From Nostoc parmelioides FACHB-3921 (GTDB taxonomy: Bacteria > Cyanobacteriota > Cyanobacteriia > Cyanobacteriales > Nostocaceae), in NCBI RefSeq assembly GCF_014696625.1, contig NZ_JACJQL010000002.1, positions 62,001-126,000 on the forward strand: DNA of 64,000 bases, in the 5' to 3' direction. Below are positions 8,871 to 20,095 of this stretch, one piece after another (position 1 is the stretch's first letter; the number at the start of each line of letters is the position of its first letter). Position numbers and translations under genes: made by a program. Under the pieces are notes generated by a model. That model did not search any database. It had not been told where the DNA came from and was given only the letters and a program-made list of their open reading frames with translations.

Positions 8871-11801
8871 TCAGTTATAAGCGTCCATTGGCAGACAAGA
8901 ACAAACGAAATTTCTATCCCCAAAAGCTGCATCAATTCTTCCCACACTCGGCCAGAATTTATACTCCCTTATCCAAGGCACGGGATAGGCGGCTTGTTCA
9001 CGCCCATAAGGATGGTGCCATTCAGCGCTGAGGAGACTTTCAACTGTGTGGGGGGCATTCTTCAAGAGATTATCTTGAATATCAACCTTGCCTGCTTCAA
9101 TTTCCGCGATTTCTTGGCGAATGGCAATCAAGGCATCACAGAAACGGTCTAATTCAGCTTGAGATTCGCTTTCTGTTGGTTCCACCATAATTGTACCTGC
9201 CACAGGCCAGGAGACAGTCGGGGCATGGAAACCGTAGTCTATGAGGCGCTTGGCTATATCATCAATTTCGATGTTCGCGGATTTTTTGAGGGCGCGCAAA
9301 TCTAAAATACACTCATGGGCAACCAAGCCATTTTGTCCTTTGTACAACACAGGATAGTAAGTTTCCAATCTCTTAGCAATGTAATTAGCATTGAGGATTG
9401 CCACCTTAGTCGCTTGGGTCAATCCATCTGCCCCCATCATGGCAATATACATCCATGAAATCACCAAAATACTAGCGCTTCCCCAAGGTGCAGCAGCTAC
9501 AGCCCCAATATTTTGGGAATTGGGTATTTTCTCATTCACCAATACCGGATGTCCAGGTAAAAACGGTACAAGATGAGAAGCAACCCCAATTGGCCCCATA
9601 CCAGGGCCACCACCTCCATGAGGAATACAGAAGGTTTTGTGCAAGTTCAAGTGACAAACATCCGCGCCAATATCCCCTGGACGACAAATACCCACTTGGG
9701 CATTCATATTTGCCCCATCCATGTATACTTGACCGCCATGACTATGAATCACAGCACAAATTTCTTGAATTCCTGCCTCGAACACACCATGAGTTGAAGG
9801 ATAAGTCACCATCAATGCACCAAGTTCATGGCTGTATTTTTCTGCTTTAGCTTTGAGGTCATCAACATCAATATTACCTTCCGCATCACAGGCAACAGCT
9901 ACAACCTTCATCCCACACATCACCGCACTTGCTGGGTTTGTTCCATGTGCTGAGGTAGGAATTAAACACACATTGCGGTGTGTCTCTCCCCGACTTTCGT
10001 GATACTGACGAATTACCAAAAGCCCTGTATATTCTCCTTGAGAACCAGCATTAGGTTGGAGAGAAACCCCGGCAAATCCAGTGATTTCCCCTAGCCACGC
10101 CTCAAGTTGTTGGAAGAGAATTTGATAACCCCGTGTTTGGGTTAACGGCGCAAAGGGATGTATTCTGCCAAATTCTTCCCACGTTACGGGAATCATTTCT
10201 GATGTAGCATTTAACTTCATCGTGCAGGAACCCAAGGGAATCATCGATGTAGTTAAAGACAAATCTTTAGTCTCTAGCCTGTGTAAATAACGTAGTAACT
10301 CAGTTTCCGAGTGATAGCGGTTGAAGACGGGGTGGGTGAGGTAACTACTGGTGCGGAGGGAAAGATGAGGAGAATATGTTAGTTCTTCTAGGGTGAATGG
10401 TAATTCATCTTTAAACGCGAAGATTTGCCAGAGGTCGATGAGGTCTTCTGGTGTGGTAGTTTCATTTAAAGAAATCCCCACAGCCGTCTCATCAAAAATC
10501 CGTAGGTTAATATTTCTGGCTTGGCAATCTGCGAGAATGGCTTCCAGATTGTTTGTCCCCAACTCTACCCGCAGAGTATCAAAGAAGTTTTCGGAACTAA
10601 TTTTGTAACCCAGACGTTTTAAGCCAGCTGCCAAAGTTACGGTTAGCTGATGGATATTTTCGGCAATTTGTTTTAGTCCATCTGGGCCATGATATACAGC
10701 GTACATACTCGCCATCACTGCCAGTAATACCTGTGCTGTGCAAATATTGCTCGTAGCTTTTTCCCGGCGAATGTGTTGTTCGCGGGTTTGCAACGCCAGA
10801 CGCAGGGCAGTTTTACCGTGGACATCTTTAGATACCCCCACAATTCGCCCTGGAACTTGCCGCTTGTACTCTTCTTTAGTGGCAAAATACGCCGCATGAG
10901 GCCCACCGAACCCCAAGGGAATACCGAAACGCTGGGTGCTACCTACGGCAATATCAGCCCCAAATTCACCAGGAGGGGTGAGTAAAGTTAAACTTAATGG
11001 GTCTGCGACTACCGTTACCAATGCACCTTGAGTATGAGCTGTTTCAATAAAAGCTCGGTAGTCGTAGATTGTGCCATCACTGGCAGGATATTGTAAGACC
11101 GCACCAAAAATTGGTTTCTGGAAATCAAATGTCTGATGATTCCCGACAATAATCTCAATCCCTAAGGGTTTAGCTCGTGTTTGTAAAACGTCGATGGTTT
11201 GGGGATGACAATCATGAGAGACAAAATAAGCATTGGCCTTATTTTTGCTCACACTGTAACTCATACTCATGGCTTCGGCGGCGGCTGTTGCTTCATCAAG
11301 TAGTGAAGCATTAGCAATTTCCAACCCTGTTAAATCGATAATCATGGTTTGGAAATTAAGCAGTGCTTCTAGCCGCCCTTGGGCAATTTCTGGTTGATAG
11401 GGAGTATAGGCAGTGTACCAACCAGGATTTTCTAAGATATTACGCCCAATAACTGAAGGAGTAATCGTATCGTAATATCCCATACCAATGTATGAGCGAA
11501 ACACCTGATTTTTAGAGGCAATTTGTTTTAACTTTGCCAGGGCTGCATACTCAGTCTGTGCTTCTGGCAACTGTAGTTTTTTATGCAGCCTGATTGTGCT
11601 TGGTACTGTTTTCTCAATCAGGTCATCTAGACTAGAGAACCCCAACACATCAAGCATTTGTTGAATATCTGCCGATGATGGGCCTATATGTCTTTGTATA
11701 AAATTATTTAAATTTTCTTTCCTATTGTCTAACTGTTGGCGATCGCCTACGGTAGAGTGATCTGCGTCGCTAGACTGAGGAATAGAGGCATAAGATACCA
11801 C
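8871..11801 (-). CDS. gcvP: Glycine dehydrogenase (decarboxylating), P-protein
   Basis: 976-residue P-protein of the glycine cleavage system. It decarboxylates glycine and loads the aminomethyl group on the lipoyl arm of GcvH, which serves photorespiratory glycine removal in cyanobacteria. Both halves of the fused family are present: N-terminal [17 protein letters not shown], then C-terminal [20 protein letters not shown], where K722 should bind pyridoxal phosphate. The start is GTG after TGGAG. It lies 3' of gcvH and gcvT on the same strand, but 212 bases and a hairpin separate it from gcvH. Confidence 0.97.
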   Translation of the reverse strand: MVSYASIPQSSDADHSTVGDRQQLDNRKENLNNFIQRHIGPSSADIQQMLDVLGFSSLDDLIEKTVPSTIRLHKKLQLPEAQTEYAALAKLKQIASKNQVFRSYIGMGYYDTITPSVIGRNILENPGWYTAYTPYQPEIAQGRLEALLNFQTMIIDLTGLEIANASLLDEATAAAEAMSMSYSVSKNKANAYFVSHDCHPQTIDVLQTRAKPLGIEIIVGNHQTFDFQKPIFGAVLQYPASDGTIYDYRAFIETAHTQGALVTVVADPLSLTLLTPPGEFGADIAVGSTQRFGIPLGFGGPHAAYFATKEEYKRQVPGRIVGVSKDVHGKTALRLALQTREQHIRREKATSNICTAQVLLAVMASMYAVYHGPDGLKQIAENIHQLTVTLAAGLKRLGYKISSENFFDTLRVELGTNNLEAILADCQARNINLRIFDETAVGISLNETTTPEDLIDLWQIFAFKDELPFTLEELTYSPHLSLRTSSYLTHPVFNRYHSETELLRYLHRLETKDLSLTTSMIPLGSCTMKLNATSEMIPVTWEEFGRIHPFAPLTQTRGYQILFQQLEAWLGEITGFAGVSLQPNAGSQGEYTGLLVIRQYHESRGETHRNVCLIPTSAHGTNPASAVMCGMKVVAVACDAEGNIDVDDLKAKAEKYSHELGALMVTYPSTHGVFEAGIQEICAVIHSHGGQVYMDGANMNAQVGICRPGDIGADVCHLNLHKTFCIPHGGGGPGMGPIGVASHLVPFLPGHPVLVNEKIPNSQNIGAVAAAPWGSASILVISWMYIAMMGADGLTQATKVAILNANYIAKRLETYYPVLYKGQNGLVAHECILDLRALKKSANIEIDDIAKRLIDYGFHAPTVSWPVAGTIMVEPTESESQAELDRFCDALIAIRQEIAEIEAGKVDIQDNLLKNAPHTVESLLSAEWHHPYGREQAAYPVPWIREYKFWPSVGRIDAAFGDRNFVCSCLPMDAYN

Positions 11802-11841
11802 TAAATTAAACTCCAGAATTAACTATTTAATATTTTGCAAC

Positions 11842-11868
11842 AAATACCCCTGACAAGTAGGGGTATTT
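11842..11868 (+). terminator. Hairpin with T-run between gcvP and gcvH
   Basis: AAATACCCCT pairs with AGGGGTATTT over a 7-base loop and continues as TTTT on the plus strand. Read in the minus direction, the stem could also weaken read-through from gcvH into gcvP, though the T-run there is poor. Confidence 0.5.
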
Positions 11869-11930
11869 TTTAAACTTTTGAATGATTTATGAATAATCGT
11901 TGAGAGGAGGAGTGCTGAGTTAAAAAAGAG

Positions 11931-11958
11931 TCATTGGTCATTGGTCATTGGTCAATAG
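11931..11958. repeat. Heptamer tandem repeat TCATTGG
   Basis: Three TCATTGG units and one TCAATAG unit between gcvP and gcvH. A TCATTAG/TCATTGG version of the STRR family also occurs at 19805 and 57424. Confidence 0.8.
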
Positions 11959-12013
11959 TTATTCTTCTTTGCCCCCCTGCTCCCCTGCCTCTCCCCCATT
12001 CTCCTATCCCCAA

Positions 12014-12406
12014 CTACTCGCCTTCTACTTCAGCACGATATTCATCCGCAGTCAAAGCATCATTAACTTCGTCAGGATCATTCACACGTACTTTCAAGAA
12101 CCATCCTTCACCGTAGGGATCATCTGCAACTGCTTCAGGAGATTCAATCAAAATTTCGTTGCGTTCTATAACTGTTCCGGTGATTGGTGCATTTAAGTCT
12201 TCGACGGCTTTGACTGATTCAATTGTGCCAAAGGAGTCTCCTTTTGTGAGTAAATCGCCAATTTCCGGCAGTTCTAGAAAAACCACATCACCCAACTGAT
12301 CTACAGCAAATTCTGTAATACCGATAGTAGCAATTTCGCCATCTAGTCTCACGTATTCATGAGTATCCAAATATCTTAAATCTTGAGGGTATTCAAACGA
12401 AGACAT
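12014..12406 (-). CDS. gcvH: Glycine cleavage system H protein
   Basis: 130-residue lipoyl carrier that shuttles the aminomethyl group from GcvP to GcvT. K66 in the signature [18 protein letters not shown] is the lipoylation site. Length and acidic C-terminal helix are normal for the family. It lies between gcvT and gcvP on the same strand, with about 190 bases to gcvT. Confidence 0.97.
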   Translation of the reverse strand: MSSFEYPQDLRYLDTHEYVRLDGEIATIGITEFAVDQLGDVVFLELPEIGDLLTKGDSFGTIESVKAVEDLNAPITGTVIERNEILIESPEAVADDPYGEGWFLKVRVNDPDEVNDALTADEYRAEVEGE

Positions 12407-12595
12407 TTCTTTTCCTCTTAAAATATCAAAAAATTAGCGTCCCAAAGTAATTAAGACCATATTTAGTTAATAACCATACTGTGATTGAGTATCTTACAAC
12501 ACATTTAGTAGGTCAACATTGATTTTTAGATTGGGGGCTGGAGATAAGCTAAATTTTCGCTCCTCAGCCCCTCTATTTACCCTAATCACAATTTT

Positions 12596-13726
12596 CTAAC
12601 CCTTCTGAGTTGAACGATAAAATGGTCGCTTAACTACAACTGCTGGGTATGCTTTACCACGAATTTCGACTTCTAGCAGTTGACCAACTTTTGCTAGTTT
12701 ACTGGGGACGTAGGCTAAAGCAATGGGATAACCCAGTGTAGGCGATAGAGTGCCGCTAGTCACTTCGCCTACTACTTTACCGTCTGAGAGAACTTGGTAG
12801 CCATGACGGGCGATGTTACGTCCTTGGGTTTGCAAACCTATGAGTCGGCGTTTTATTCCTGTGGCTTTTTGTTGTTCTAAAACTGACCGACCAATAAAAT
12901 CTCCTTTGGTATCCAAATGAACTAACCACCCTAACCCAGCTTCTAGAGGAGTGGTGTTGTCATCGATGTCTTGACCGTAAAGCGCCATAGCTGCTTCTAG
13001 CCTCAGGGTATCTCTTGCACCTAAGCCACAGGGAATGACACCTGCATCACATAGACTACGCCATAACTCAACCCCCACTTCTGGGTCTACCAAAACCTCA
13101 AAGCCATCTTCCCCTGTGTAACCCGTACGGGCTATAAAACCTGCTTTACCCAGTACTGTTGCTTCTAGATGTCCAAAGGCTTTGATTGGTTGTAAGTTTT
13201 GCTGCACAAAAGGCTGGAGATAGTCGATAGCTTTTGGCCCTTGGATGGCAATTAAGACTTTTGCTGGTGATATGTCTTGGAATTGCACCTGATTTTGGTC
13301 GAGGTGTGACAGTATCCATGCTTTGTCTTTACTAGTGGTAGCGGCGTTGACGATTATAAATACCTGTTGTGTGCCGGTGTTGTCTTCACCTTGGTAATAG
13401 ACAATAATATCGTCAATGATTCCTCCTTGGGGGTTTAACAACACGGTATATTGGGCTTGTCCTGGTTGTAACCTGTTCAAGTCGGAAGGAACTAAACCTT
13501 GGAGTTGAGAAATCAGGTTTTTACCTTGGAGGGTGAATTTACCCATGTGAGAAATGTCAAACATCCCAGCAGCGTTTCTCACTGCTTCGTGTTCACGGGT
13601 AATCCCACCGAATTGTACTGGCATTTCCCACCCGCCAAAGCTGGTCAAGCGGGCTTTGAGTTCTACACCCAGTTGATACAAAGGGGTTCTCGCTAAGGTT
13701 CCGGCAGTATCTTTTTGATTAGCCAC
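12596..13726 (-). CDS. gcvT: Aminomethyltransferase (glycine cleavage T protein)
   Basis: 376 residues. It takes the aminomethyl group from GcvH, releases ammonia and gives methylene-tetrahydrofolate. Motifs: FGGWEMPVQFGGITREHEAVR, MFDISHMGKF (folate site), GYTGEDGFEV and the C-terminal barrel with GEVTSGTLSPTLGYPIALAY. Length is normal. It is first in the order gcvT-gcvH-gcvP. No glycine riboswitch was recognised in the 177 bases upstream. Confidence 0.97.
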   Translation of the reverse strand: MANQKDTAGTLARTPLYQLGVELKARLTSFGGWEMPVQFGGITREHEAVRNAAGMFDISHMGKFTLQGKNLISQLQGLVPSDLNRLQPGQAQYTVLLNPQGGIIDDIIVYYQGEDNTGTQQVFIIVNAATTSKDKAWILSHLDQNQVQFQDISPAKVLIAIQGPKAIDYLQPFVQQNLQPIKAFGHLEATVLGKAGFIARTGYTGEDGFEVLVDPEVGVELWRSLCDAGVIPCGLGARDTLRLEAAMALYGQDIDDNTTPLEAGLGWLVHLDTKGDFIGRSVLEQQKATGIKRRLIGLQTQGRNIARHGYQVLSDGKVVGEVTSGTLSPTLGYPIALAYVPSKLAKVGQLLEVEIRGKAYPAVVVKRPFYRSTQKG

Positions 13727-13903
13727 AGATAGTTTTGCTTACGCGATCGCACTTCAACATTTAATATCCTACGTGATGGGTTCAATTAATAGGGAGTAAG
13801 ACATAGGGGAATAATTTCTTACCCACTACTTCCCACTCTCTACTCACCATTCCCCTTTAATGTTTAATAATGGTGGAGTGTTGAGATTTATTAAGAATAA
13901 GTT

Positions 13904-14398
13904 ATGAAAAATTGGCGAGTAGTGGTTAGTTTTGTCTTAGCGATGGTTTTATTTCTGTTTCCTGGGTCAGCGCAAGCTGCGAGTTCCTCTAGTATCACCC
14001 GTTCGGCTGGTGATGAACTGAAGGCAAAGGATTTCTCTGGTCAAAGTTTAATTGGTTCTGAGTTTACCAACGTAGATTTAGAGAATGCCAATTTTAGCAA
14101 TGCTGACTTACGTGGTGGTGTGTTTAATGGGACTGTGCTAGAGGGGGTCAATTTGCATGGTGTGGATTTTAGTAACGGTATAGCTTATCTGGCAAGGTTT
14201 AAAAATGCTGATTTAAGCGATGCTGTTTTGACCGATGCTATGATGCTACGTTCTGTTTTTGATAATGTTGATGTCACTGGGGCAGATTTTACTAATGCGG
14301 TTTTAGATGGAACAGAGGTGAAAAAAATCTGTGTTAAGGCCAGTGGGGTGAATTCTAAAACTGGTGTTGATACCCGTGAATCTTTGGGTTGTCGCTAG
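13904..14398 (+). CDS. Exported pentapeptide-repeat protein
   Basis: 164 residues with a signal peptide (hydrophobic [17 protein letters not shown], cleavage likely after AQA), so periplasmic or thylakoid-luminal. From about residue 45 to 140 it is a right-handed pentapeptide-repeat helix of the A(D/N)LXX type ([20 protein letters not shown] and further turns). The C-terminus has two cysteines ([14 protein letters not shown]) that could form a disulfide. Similar lumenal pentapeptide proteins are common in cyanobacteria; function not known. Confidence 0.85.
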   Translation: MKNWRVVVSFVLAMVLFLFPGSAQAASSSSITRSAGDELKAKDFSGQSLIGSEFTNVDLENANFSNADLRGGVFNGTVLEGVNLHGVDFSNGIAYLARFKNADLSDAVLTDAMMLRSVFDNVDVTGADFTNAVLDGTEVKKICVKASGVNSKTGVDTRESLGCR

Positions 14399-14675
14399 GG
14401 CGAAAATTTTTGGGGCTGAGTAGGAGATATTTTCTATTTTCACGCAAAGGCGCATACCACTAAGTGGGAAAAGCACAAACGTGTTATTAGCGTCTTTGCA
14501 CTGTATGATTTTGTCTGCATTTGCTGAGTAATCATCAGACTTTCACAAATGCTTTTTCTGTCCCATTATCAGCAAAATCAAGTCTTGGTATCAGCACAAT
14601 GAATCACCAAGGACTTGCTGAAATCTTCACATTTTGTTACAAGAGTACAAAGAACTTCTAGAGACCCACAACCAA

Positions 14676-15470
14676 ATGTTCGGCGGACTTACTGGTTTAC
14701 AAGATCCTAAAGGCACTGATTGGGGCGAGAGAATGCTCAATACAGTAGCCAGCCAAACGATTCGCCACCTGTTTTCCCAAAGCGAGTCAGTAGAAGTCTT
14801 TGTGCGCTGCTATCCCTCTAGCAAGCTGTTGCAAGGTAGCATTGATAGCTTCAAAATGAGCGGACGTGGCTTAGTCATCCGCAGAGAGTTTGCGGTAGAG
14901 GAGATGTCTTTTGAGACGGATGCGGTGTCTATTGACTTTGGTGCTGTTTTGAGTGGTAAATTGAATCTCAAGCAACCAACACAGGCGATCGCTCAAGTAA
15001 TTTTATCGGAAACTGGAATTAATCAGGCTTTTAAAGCTGAACTAGTACAAAAGCGCCTAGTAAATTTAACTTTACCCGCCTTAACTGAATTATCTGATGG
15101 TAAACCAGTCTCTTTTACCGAAGTTCAGGTACAATTATTACCCCAAAATAGCCTCAGACTGACAGCTCAGGCTGATTTAGGTAGCGGAGAACTGATCCCC
15201 ATTACCATGACTCTAACGGTGGCTGTGGAAAAGCGCCGCCGTATTTCTTTTAAAGATCCCAAAGTTGAACTGGGTGCTGTTCCCGAAACGCAACAAGAAA
15301 TATCACAAACCTTGAGCCTAGCACTGGCGGAAATTTTAGATAATATGGTCGATTTAGACCGTTTTGACCTTGATGGGGTGAAAATGCGGCTGAACCGATT
15401 AGAAACCGAAGGAGACAGGTTAATTTTCAGTGGCTATGCAGAAATTGAACGGATTCCTCGTAGTGCTTGA
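14676..15470 (+). CDS. DUF2993 domain protein (LmeA-like lipid-binding fold)
   Basis: About 264 residues of the cyanobacterial DUF2993 group. Conserved-looking segments are DPKGTDWGERMLNTVASQ, FVRCYPSSKLLQGSIDSFKM and VSIDFGAVLSGKLNL. The family is proposed to bind phospholipids; its role in cyanobacteria is unknown. I prefer the ATG at 14676 (MFGGLTGLQDPKG), which is how the conserved part begins; the frame stays open to a TTG at 14634 without a clear ribosome site. Confidence 0.8.
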   Translation: MFGGLTGLQDPKGTDWGERMLNTVASQTIRHLFSQSESVEVFVRCYPSSKLLQGSIDSFKMSGRGLVIRREFAVEEMSFETDAVSIDFGAVLSGKLNLKQPTQAIAQVILSETGINQAFKAELVQKRLVNLTLPALTELSDGKPVSFTEVQVQLLPQNSLRLTAQADLGSGELIPITMTLTVAVEKRRRISFKDPKVELGAVPETQQEISQTLSLALAEILDNMVDLDRFDLDGVKMRLNRLETEGDRLIFSGYAEIERIPRSA

Positions 15471-15528
15471 AGATGAGGCAAGAGGAAAATCCATTCAAAA
15501 TTAATAATTTAGTTGATATATTTTCTTG

Positions 15529-15569
15529 TATAGCTGTTGACGGTCAACAGTCAACAGTCAACAGCTATA
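15529..15569. repeat. Palindromic STRR element
   Basis: TATAGCTGTTGAC at the left is the reverse complement of GTCAACAGCTATA at the right, with TCAACAG heptamers between. The array can fold into a hairpin, unlike a simple tandem array. Confidence 0.8.
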
Positions 15570-15596
15570 CTCGGCGCTTCCTCTGTGTTGAACAAG

Positions 15597-15626
15597 AAAA
15601 AACGCAGAGTACATAAAACCCTGCGT
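15597..15626 (-). terminator. Rho-independent terminator of ilvB
   Basis: Read on the minus strand, ACGCAG pairs with CTGCGT over a 13-base loop and is followed by a run of T. It lies 32 bases past the ilvB stop codon. Confidence 0.65.
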
Positions 15627-15657
15627 CTTCAAAACCACTTATATCACAGCAAATGAA

Positions 15658-17562
15658 TTACAACTTAGTCCCACACTCAGAACAGAAATTGTGATTGGGT
15701 AAATTCGATGTACCACAATGGCTGCAATAAACTGGTTCGACACTGGTCTTTGGTGGTTGCTTAGGCAAACCAATCATCTGAGCATTACTCTTACCAGGAG
15801 CTACCATAGGATAGCAATTCTCGTCTTTTGTGACGCGAACATCCAAAATAACTGGGCCATCGTAGGCTAACATTTGAGCGATCGCATCTTTCAATTGCTC
15901 TCTTTGCGTAACTACAATACCCTTAATGCCGTAGGCTTGTGCCAATAACTCCACATCTGGCATCCCTACTTCCATATTTGAGCAGGAGTAGCGTTCGCCG
16001 TGGAAGGCTTGCTGCCATTGGCGTACCATCCCTTGCCAGCCGTTATTTAAAATTACGGTCTTGACATTTATTCCATATTGTGCAGCAGTGCCGAGTTCTT
16101 GGAGGCACATTTGGAAACTGGCATCACCGCTAATACAGATTACTTGTTCATCTGGGAAGGCCACTTTAGCGCCAATGGCGGCAGGTAAACCAAAACCCAT
16201 CGTTCCTAAGCCTGCGCTAGAAATCCAACGCCGGGGGCCATTCTTGAGGAATTGGGCTGCCCACATTTGATGTTGACCAACATCAGTGGTGTAGAAGGCG
16301 TGGGGGGCTTGACTGCCGACTTCCACAATCACTTCTTGTGGGGGAATGCTGTCTGGATGTTGGGGGACTACTAGGGGGTAATCTTCCCGCCAACGGTTGA
16401 TTAAGTTAAGCCATTCTTGGTTTTGGTTGGGGGTATTTTTGGCACCTGTTTGTTTACAACGACGCAACAAATCAAGTAAGACTTTGCGGACATCACCAAC
16501 AATGGGGACTTCAGGAATGCGGTTTTTACCAACTTCGGCGGGGTCAATATCGATATGAATAACTTTGGCGCGGGATGCAAACTCATCTAATTTGCCGGTA
16601 ACGCGGTCATCAAACCTAGCACCGACGCAAATCAACAAATCACAATCAGTCACAGCAAAGTTAGCGTAAGCTGTGCCGTGCATCCCCAACATCCCCAAAG
16701 ATAAAGGATGGTGTTCATCAAAAGCACCGATACCCATCAAAGTGGTAGTGACGGGGATATTAAATAACTCGGCGAGTTCTTGAATTTCTGCATGAGCGCC
16801 GGATGCGATCGCCCCACCACCAACGTATAGTAAAGGACGACGGCTTTCGCGGATCAATTCAATCGCAGCGTTAATTTGGCGGGGATTCCCCTTTACCGTG
16901 GGGCGATATCCGCGTAATTTAATTGAACCTGGTTCTACAGGTACATAATCAAATTGTTCAAAAGCCACATCTTTCGGCACATCAATCAACACTGGCCCTG
17001 GACGGCCTGTGCTGGCGATGTGGAAAGCTTCTGCCACAATTCGCGCCATATCTTGGGGGTCACGCACTACATAGGAGTGCTTAACGATGGGTAGAGTAAT
17101 GCCGTAAATATCGGTTTCTTGGAACGCATCTGTACCGATCATTTTCCGGGGTACTTGCCCAGTAACAATCACCATTGGAATCGAATCCATGTAGGCTGTA
17201 GCGATACCTGTCACCAAGTTAGTTGCCCCAGGCCCAGAAGTACCAAAGCATACACCTACTTTTCCGGTTGCACGAGCATAACCATCAGCAGCATGAGCTG
17301 CTCCTTGTTCGTGTCTCACTAGAATATGTTTAAGGCTGCCAGTTGCTTCCACCTTATACAGATCATCATAAATCGGCAGAATCGCCCCACCAGGATAACC
17401 AAAGATATACTCAACGCCGTGGCGCAGCAGGCTATCAAGTAGCGCGAAGCCACCAGTTACCCGTTGTGGTGTCACAACCACCGATGGCGAATTAACAGAC
17501 TGAGTATGTTTCTCTGTTTGTGAGGGACTAGTCGGGGAAGGCAAGCTCACAGTCACGGTCAA
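15658..17562 (-). CDS. ilvB: Acetolactate synthase large subunit with C-terminal zinc ribbon
   Basis: 634-residue thiamine-diphosphate enzyme, first common step of branched-chain amino acid synthesis. Shows [17 protein letters not shown] (with catalytic Glu in the nearby [14 protein letters not shown]), FAD/TPP core motif [16 protein letters not shown] and the TPP-Mg motif [12 protein letters not shown] with VILNN. Unusual: after the normal end (near [13 protein letters not shown]) there is a short tail with C613, C616, C627 and C630 in two CxxC pairs, a zinc-ribbon pattern. The small subunit is not in this window. The N-terminal 35 residues are a Ser/Pro/Thr-rich extension. Confidence 0.93.
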   Translation of the reverse strand: MTVTVSLPSPTSPSQTEKHTQSVNSPSVVVTPQRVTGGFALLDSLLRHGVEYIFGYPGGAILPIYDDLYKVEATGSLKHILVRHEQGAAHAADGYARATGKVGVCFGTSGPGATNLVTGIATAYMDSIPMVIVTGQVPRKMIGTDAFQETDIYGITLPIVKHSYVVRDPQDMARIVAEAFHIASTGRPGPVLIDVPKDVAFEQFDYVPVEPGSIKLRGYRPTVKGNPRQINAAIELIRESRRPLLYVGGGAIASGAHAEIQELAELFNIPVTTTLMGIGAFDEHHPLSLGMLGMHGTAYANFAVTDCDLLICVGARFDDRVTGKLDEFASRAKVIHIDIDPAEVGKNRIPEVPIVGDVRKVLLDLLRRCKQTGAKNTPNQNQEWLNLINRWREDYPLVVPQHPDSIPPQEVIVEVGSQAPHAFYTTDVGQHQMWAAQFLKNGPRRWISSAGLGTMGFGLPAAIGAKVAFPDEQVICISGDASFQMCLQELGTAAQYGINVKTVILNNGWQGMVRQWQQAFHGERYSCSNMEVGMPDVELLAQAYGIKGIVVTQREQLKDAIAQMLAYDGPVILDVRVTKDENCYPMVAPGKSNAQMIGLPKQPPKTSVEPVYCSHCGTSNLPNHNFCSECGTKL

Positions 17563-17709
17563 ACCTCAGATGATAGCTAAGTTAATGGGGGAATTCTGTA
17601 ATCAGTACTTCAATATTAATAGAAAAGTTCAATCAAATTATGAATTAAATTTCTTTCTTTAGTATGACGATGATAGATATGGAGTATGGGGGGGAATGGG
17701 GAGTAATGA

Positions 17710-18972
17710 TTAAATTACATCTTGCAAAACTCTACGGGTATTTTTCCAAGCCCAAACACCAACAACTACTACAACTACGCTCATTGTCATCAACACTACT
17801 CGTAAACCCAAAGCATCAGTTAGAGGGCCGGTAATTGCTAAAGGTAAAGACAAGGCTATGTTTACAGCATGATTTTGAAAACCAAACACTTTACCGTGCA
17901 TTGTGGGTGGTGTTTGCTGTTGAATTAAAGTTTGCATGGGTACACCAATTAAGGCAGCACCTATACCCAAAATTGCACAGAGTCCAAGAGCTAGCACCAA
18001 ATTGTGAGTGAAGGTGAACACACCTAACACCATTGCCATCATCAAAAATCCGATTAAAGGTAAGGGCTTGTGATGGAATTTATCACCCCAATGTCCTAAA
18101 AGTCCTGCACCTGTTACCATCCCTACGCCTGCTGCTGCTAGGAAAAAACCAAACTGTTTCTCTTTTAAACCAAATTCTTCGGCTAACCGAATGGTTAGTA
18201 CTGTCAATGCAGCAAATACACAATATAGGGTCGTGAGTTGCAGCATGGCATTTAAGACTAAGCGATTCTTTTTGAGGTAACGGATACTTTCGGTAAATTC
18301 AGACCAAGGATTAGAGCTAGTCAGTTGATCATTATGGGGTTTGTGTTCTGTAAATTTTATGGGCTGCATGAGCAACCCCGATAAGATATATAATCCCCCT
18401 ACTACCAGTTCTTGACCGTAGGTTTCCCCCATCAAACTTTTTGACCAACTCAAAATCGGCTCTCCGACAGCAAAACCAACTATTAAAGCTCCCATCATGG
18501 TGCTGCTGAACAAGGCATTAGCCGCCATTAAATTTTCTCGCTTTACTAACAGAGGAATTGCCGCCTGTTCAGCAGGAGCAAAAAACTGTGTTACTGAGGA
18601 AATAGCAAAGGTGAGTATGAGTAAAATCAGGAATTCTCTGGGTAAAAATGGTAAACACAAGGTCAAAAGCCCACGCAAAATATCGGAGCCAACCATAATC
18701 AACTTTTTGGGCAAGCGGTCTACAAAAATTCCGCCAGCTGAACCAAACAAAATTGCTGGAATCGTGAACGCCACCATCAGAGTTGAGTACATGGAATTTT
18801 CTGGTAGTCCAGAGGGCGCTGGGTACACTTCCAACAAGGCAATCATTAAGACAAAAAAAACCTTGTCTGCTAATTGGGAAATTAGTTGCCCAATCCACAG
18901 GAGCATAAAACCACGGTTTTTGAGCAGTGCGCCAAACCCATTATTAACAGCAGCAGGTTCAGTGGGAAACAT
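17710..18972 (-). CDS. Major facilitator superfamily transporter
   Basis: 420-residue MFS permease with about 12 hydrophobic segments, of the EntS/MFS_3-like exporter group (GQLISQLADKVFFVLMIALL near the N-terminus, FVDRLPKKLIMVGSDILRG as the loop 2-3 motif, and FFAPAEQAAIPLLV). These act as inner-membrane drug or siderophore exporters. It is a single gene with free flanks. Substrate not predictable. Confidence 0.87.
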   Translation of the reverse strand: MFPTEPAAVNNGFGALLKNRGFMLLWIGQLISQLADKVFFVLMIALLEVYPAPSGLPENSMYSTLMVAFTIPAILFGSAGGIFVDRLPKKLIMVGSDILRGLLTLCLPFLPREFLILLILTFAISSVTQFFAPAEQAAIPLLVKRENLMAANALFSSTMMGALIVGFAVGEPILSWSKSLMGETYGQELVVGGLYILSGLLMQPIKFTEHKPHNDQLTSSNPWSEFTESIRYLKKNRLVLNAMLQLTTLYCVFAALTVLTIRLAEEFGLKEKQFGFFLAAAGVGMVTGAGLLGHWGDKFHHKPLPLIGFLMMAMVLGVFTFTHNLVLALGLCAILGIGAALIGVPMQTLIQQQTPPTMHGKVFGFQNHAVNIALSLPLAITGPLTDALGLRVVLMTMSVVVVVVGVWAWKNTRRVLQDVI

Positions 18973-19218
18973 GGGAAGTTCGGTTATTAACTAGGGTAGA
19001 TGGGGAACAGAGAGTGGGGAGAAATTTTGAGTAAGTAGGGACGAGGGATTAGGGACTGGGTACTGGAAAAATCTGAATTTTTTCGTAATTTTCCCCTTGC
19101 GCCCGTTCGGCTGACGCTCACGGCAAAAGCCTGTTATCTACTCCCTTACTTCTTCTCTTATCCCTTATTTTCTCATCACTCAATATTTCCCTCCTGTATA
19201 CTTGGACTATTTTCCGGA

Positions 19219-19791
19219 CTATTTTGCTTCATAGTTTCTTAACAATGAGTGTAAAAACTCGGACGCAGTTAGACGGATTTTTGAGGTAGCGTTTTCTACT
19301 GATGAATCAGAGCGCCAGCCTTGTACTGTTTGGGGCGATCGCCACATGGTTAAATGTTCAACGGGTGGTTCTGCGTAAAAATTAGTTTGCCCACTTCCTA
19401 GTAACAATGAACTCCAATGAGTAAAATAATCGTGACTAAGCCGATGAATGGGAAAATTTCCCCACAGTGGCACGCCCCATCCATCTATGGCAATAAATGC
19501 TTTGACATGACCCCCTCCATTTTGCCATTGCCAAGCAGCAGCGATCGCTCCTACTACGCCAGCACTGAAGCTGATGAATATAACTGGCGATTTTAGCTTA
19601 TTCCCTAAGCGATCGTGTAAAAACTGCAAAATATGAAGTGATGATAAAGTCAAAACCCCTGCCACTGGAACAACAAGTATCTCTATTGGCTTTTGACTAA
19701 TTGAGGTACCAGAGAATGCACCCAAGCACCCTGACACGAAGCTTTCAGTTAAATCTGAGTCATGGATTCCAGGGCAAATAATAATGCTCAT
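19219..19791 (-). CDS. Small alpha/beta-hydrolase-like protein
   Basis: 190 residues, not firmly recognised. It begins MSIIICPGIHDSDLTESFV, like the first strand of an alpha/beta hydrolase. FISFSAGVVGAIAAAW (about residues 72-87) resembles a nucleophile elbow with the serine in SFSAG. A downstream Asp (AIDGWGVP) and His (RLSHDYFTH) could complete a triad. Substrate unknown. It precedes a long STRR array on the side of its start. Confidence 0.6.
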   Translation of the reverse strand: MSIIICPGIHDSDLTESFVSGCLGAFSGTSISQKPIEILVVPVAGVLTLSSLHILQFLHDRLGNKLKSPVIFISFSAGVVGAIAAAWQWQNGGGHVKAFIAIDGWGVPLWGNFPIHRLSHDYFTHWSSLLLGSGQTNFYAEPPVEHLTMWRSPQTVQGWRSDSSVENATSKIRLTASEFLHSLLRNYEAK

Positions 19792-19804
19792 TTATAAATT
19801 ATAG

Positions 19805-19886
19805 TCATTGGTCATTAGTCAACGGTCAACAGTCAACAGTCAACGGTCAACAGTCAACAGTCAGCAGTCAACAGTCAACAGTCAAC
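19805..19886. repeat. Long STRR heptamer array
   Basis: About eleven heptamers, changing from TCATTGG/TCATTAG at the left to TCAACGG/TCAACAG/TCAGCAG at the right. There is no spacer structure, so it is not a CRISPR. Confidence 0.9.
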
Positions 19887-19985
19887 ATTTCTTCCTCACA
19901 GCATATAGTGTTAAATATTTTTCACTACTCAGTACCTAGTATTAAGCCCAGTATGTCTTTTGATATATTATTGTCACTTTTGTTG

Positions 19986-20011
19986 TTATCCCATCCAGGG
20001 GGATAGGATAA
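19986..20011. promoter_or_regulatory. Imperfect dyad upstream of the ferrochelatase-like gene
   Basis: TTATCCCATCC and GGATAGGATAA are 11-base arms with one mismatch and a 4-base centre, about 85 bases before the start codon. It could be an operator or a leader hairpin. No known metal-regulator box (Zur, Fur) was matched with confidence. Confidence 0.35.
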
Positions 20012-20095
20012 TAACTTACTAGGTGGGCAAACAATATGGCTATTTTGTAGCTACAAATTTTGCTTGCCATTCTGGTATATATCGAGGAACTGATT

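Noticed and set aside
13727..13903. Glycine riboswitch upstream of gcvT
   Set aside because: The conserved glycine aptamer core is not recognisable in the 177 bases.
19805..19886. Possible CRISPR array from repeated 7-base units
   Set aside because: The units are directly adjacent, there are no spacers, and they match the STRR repeats seen elsewhere in the window.
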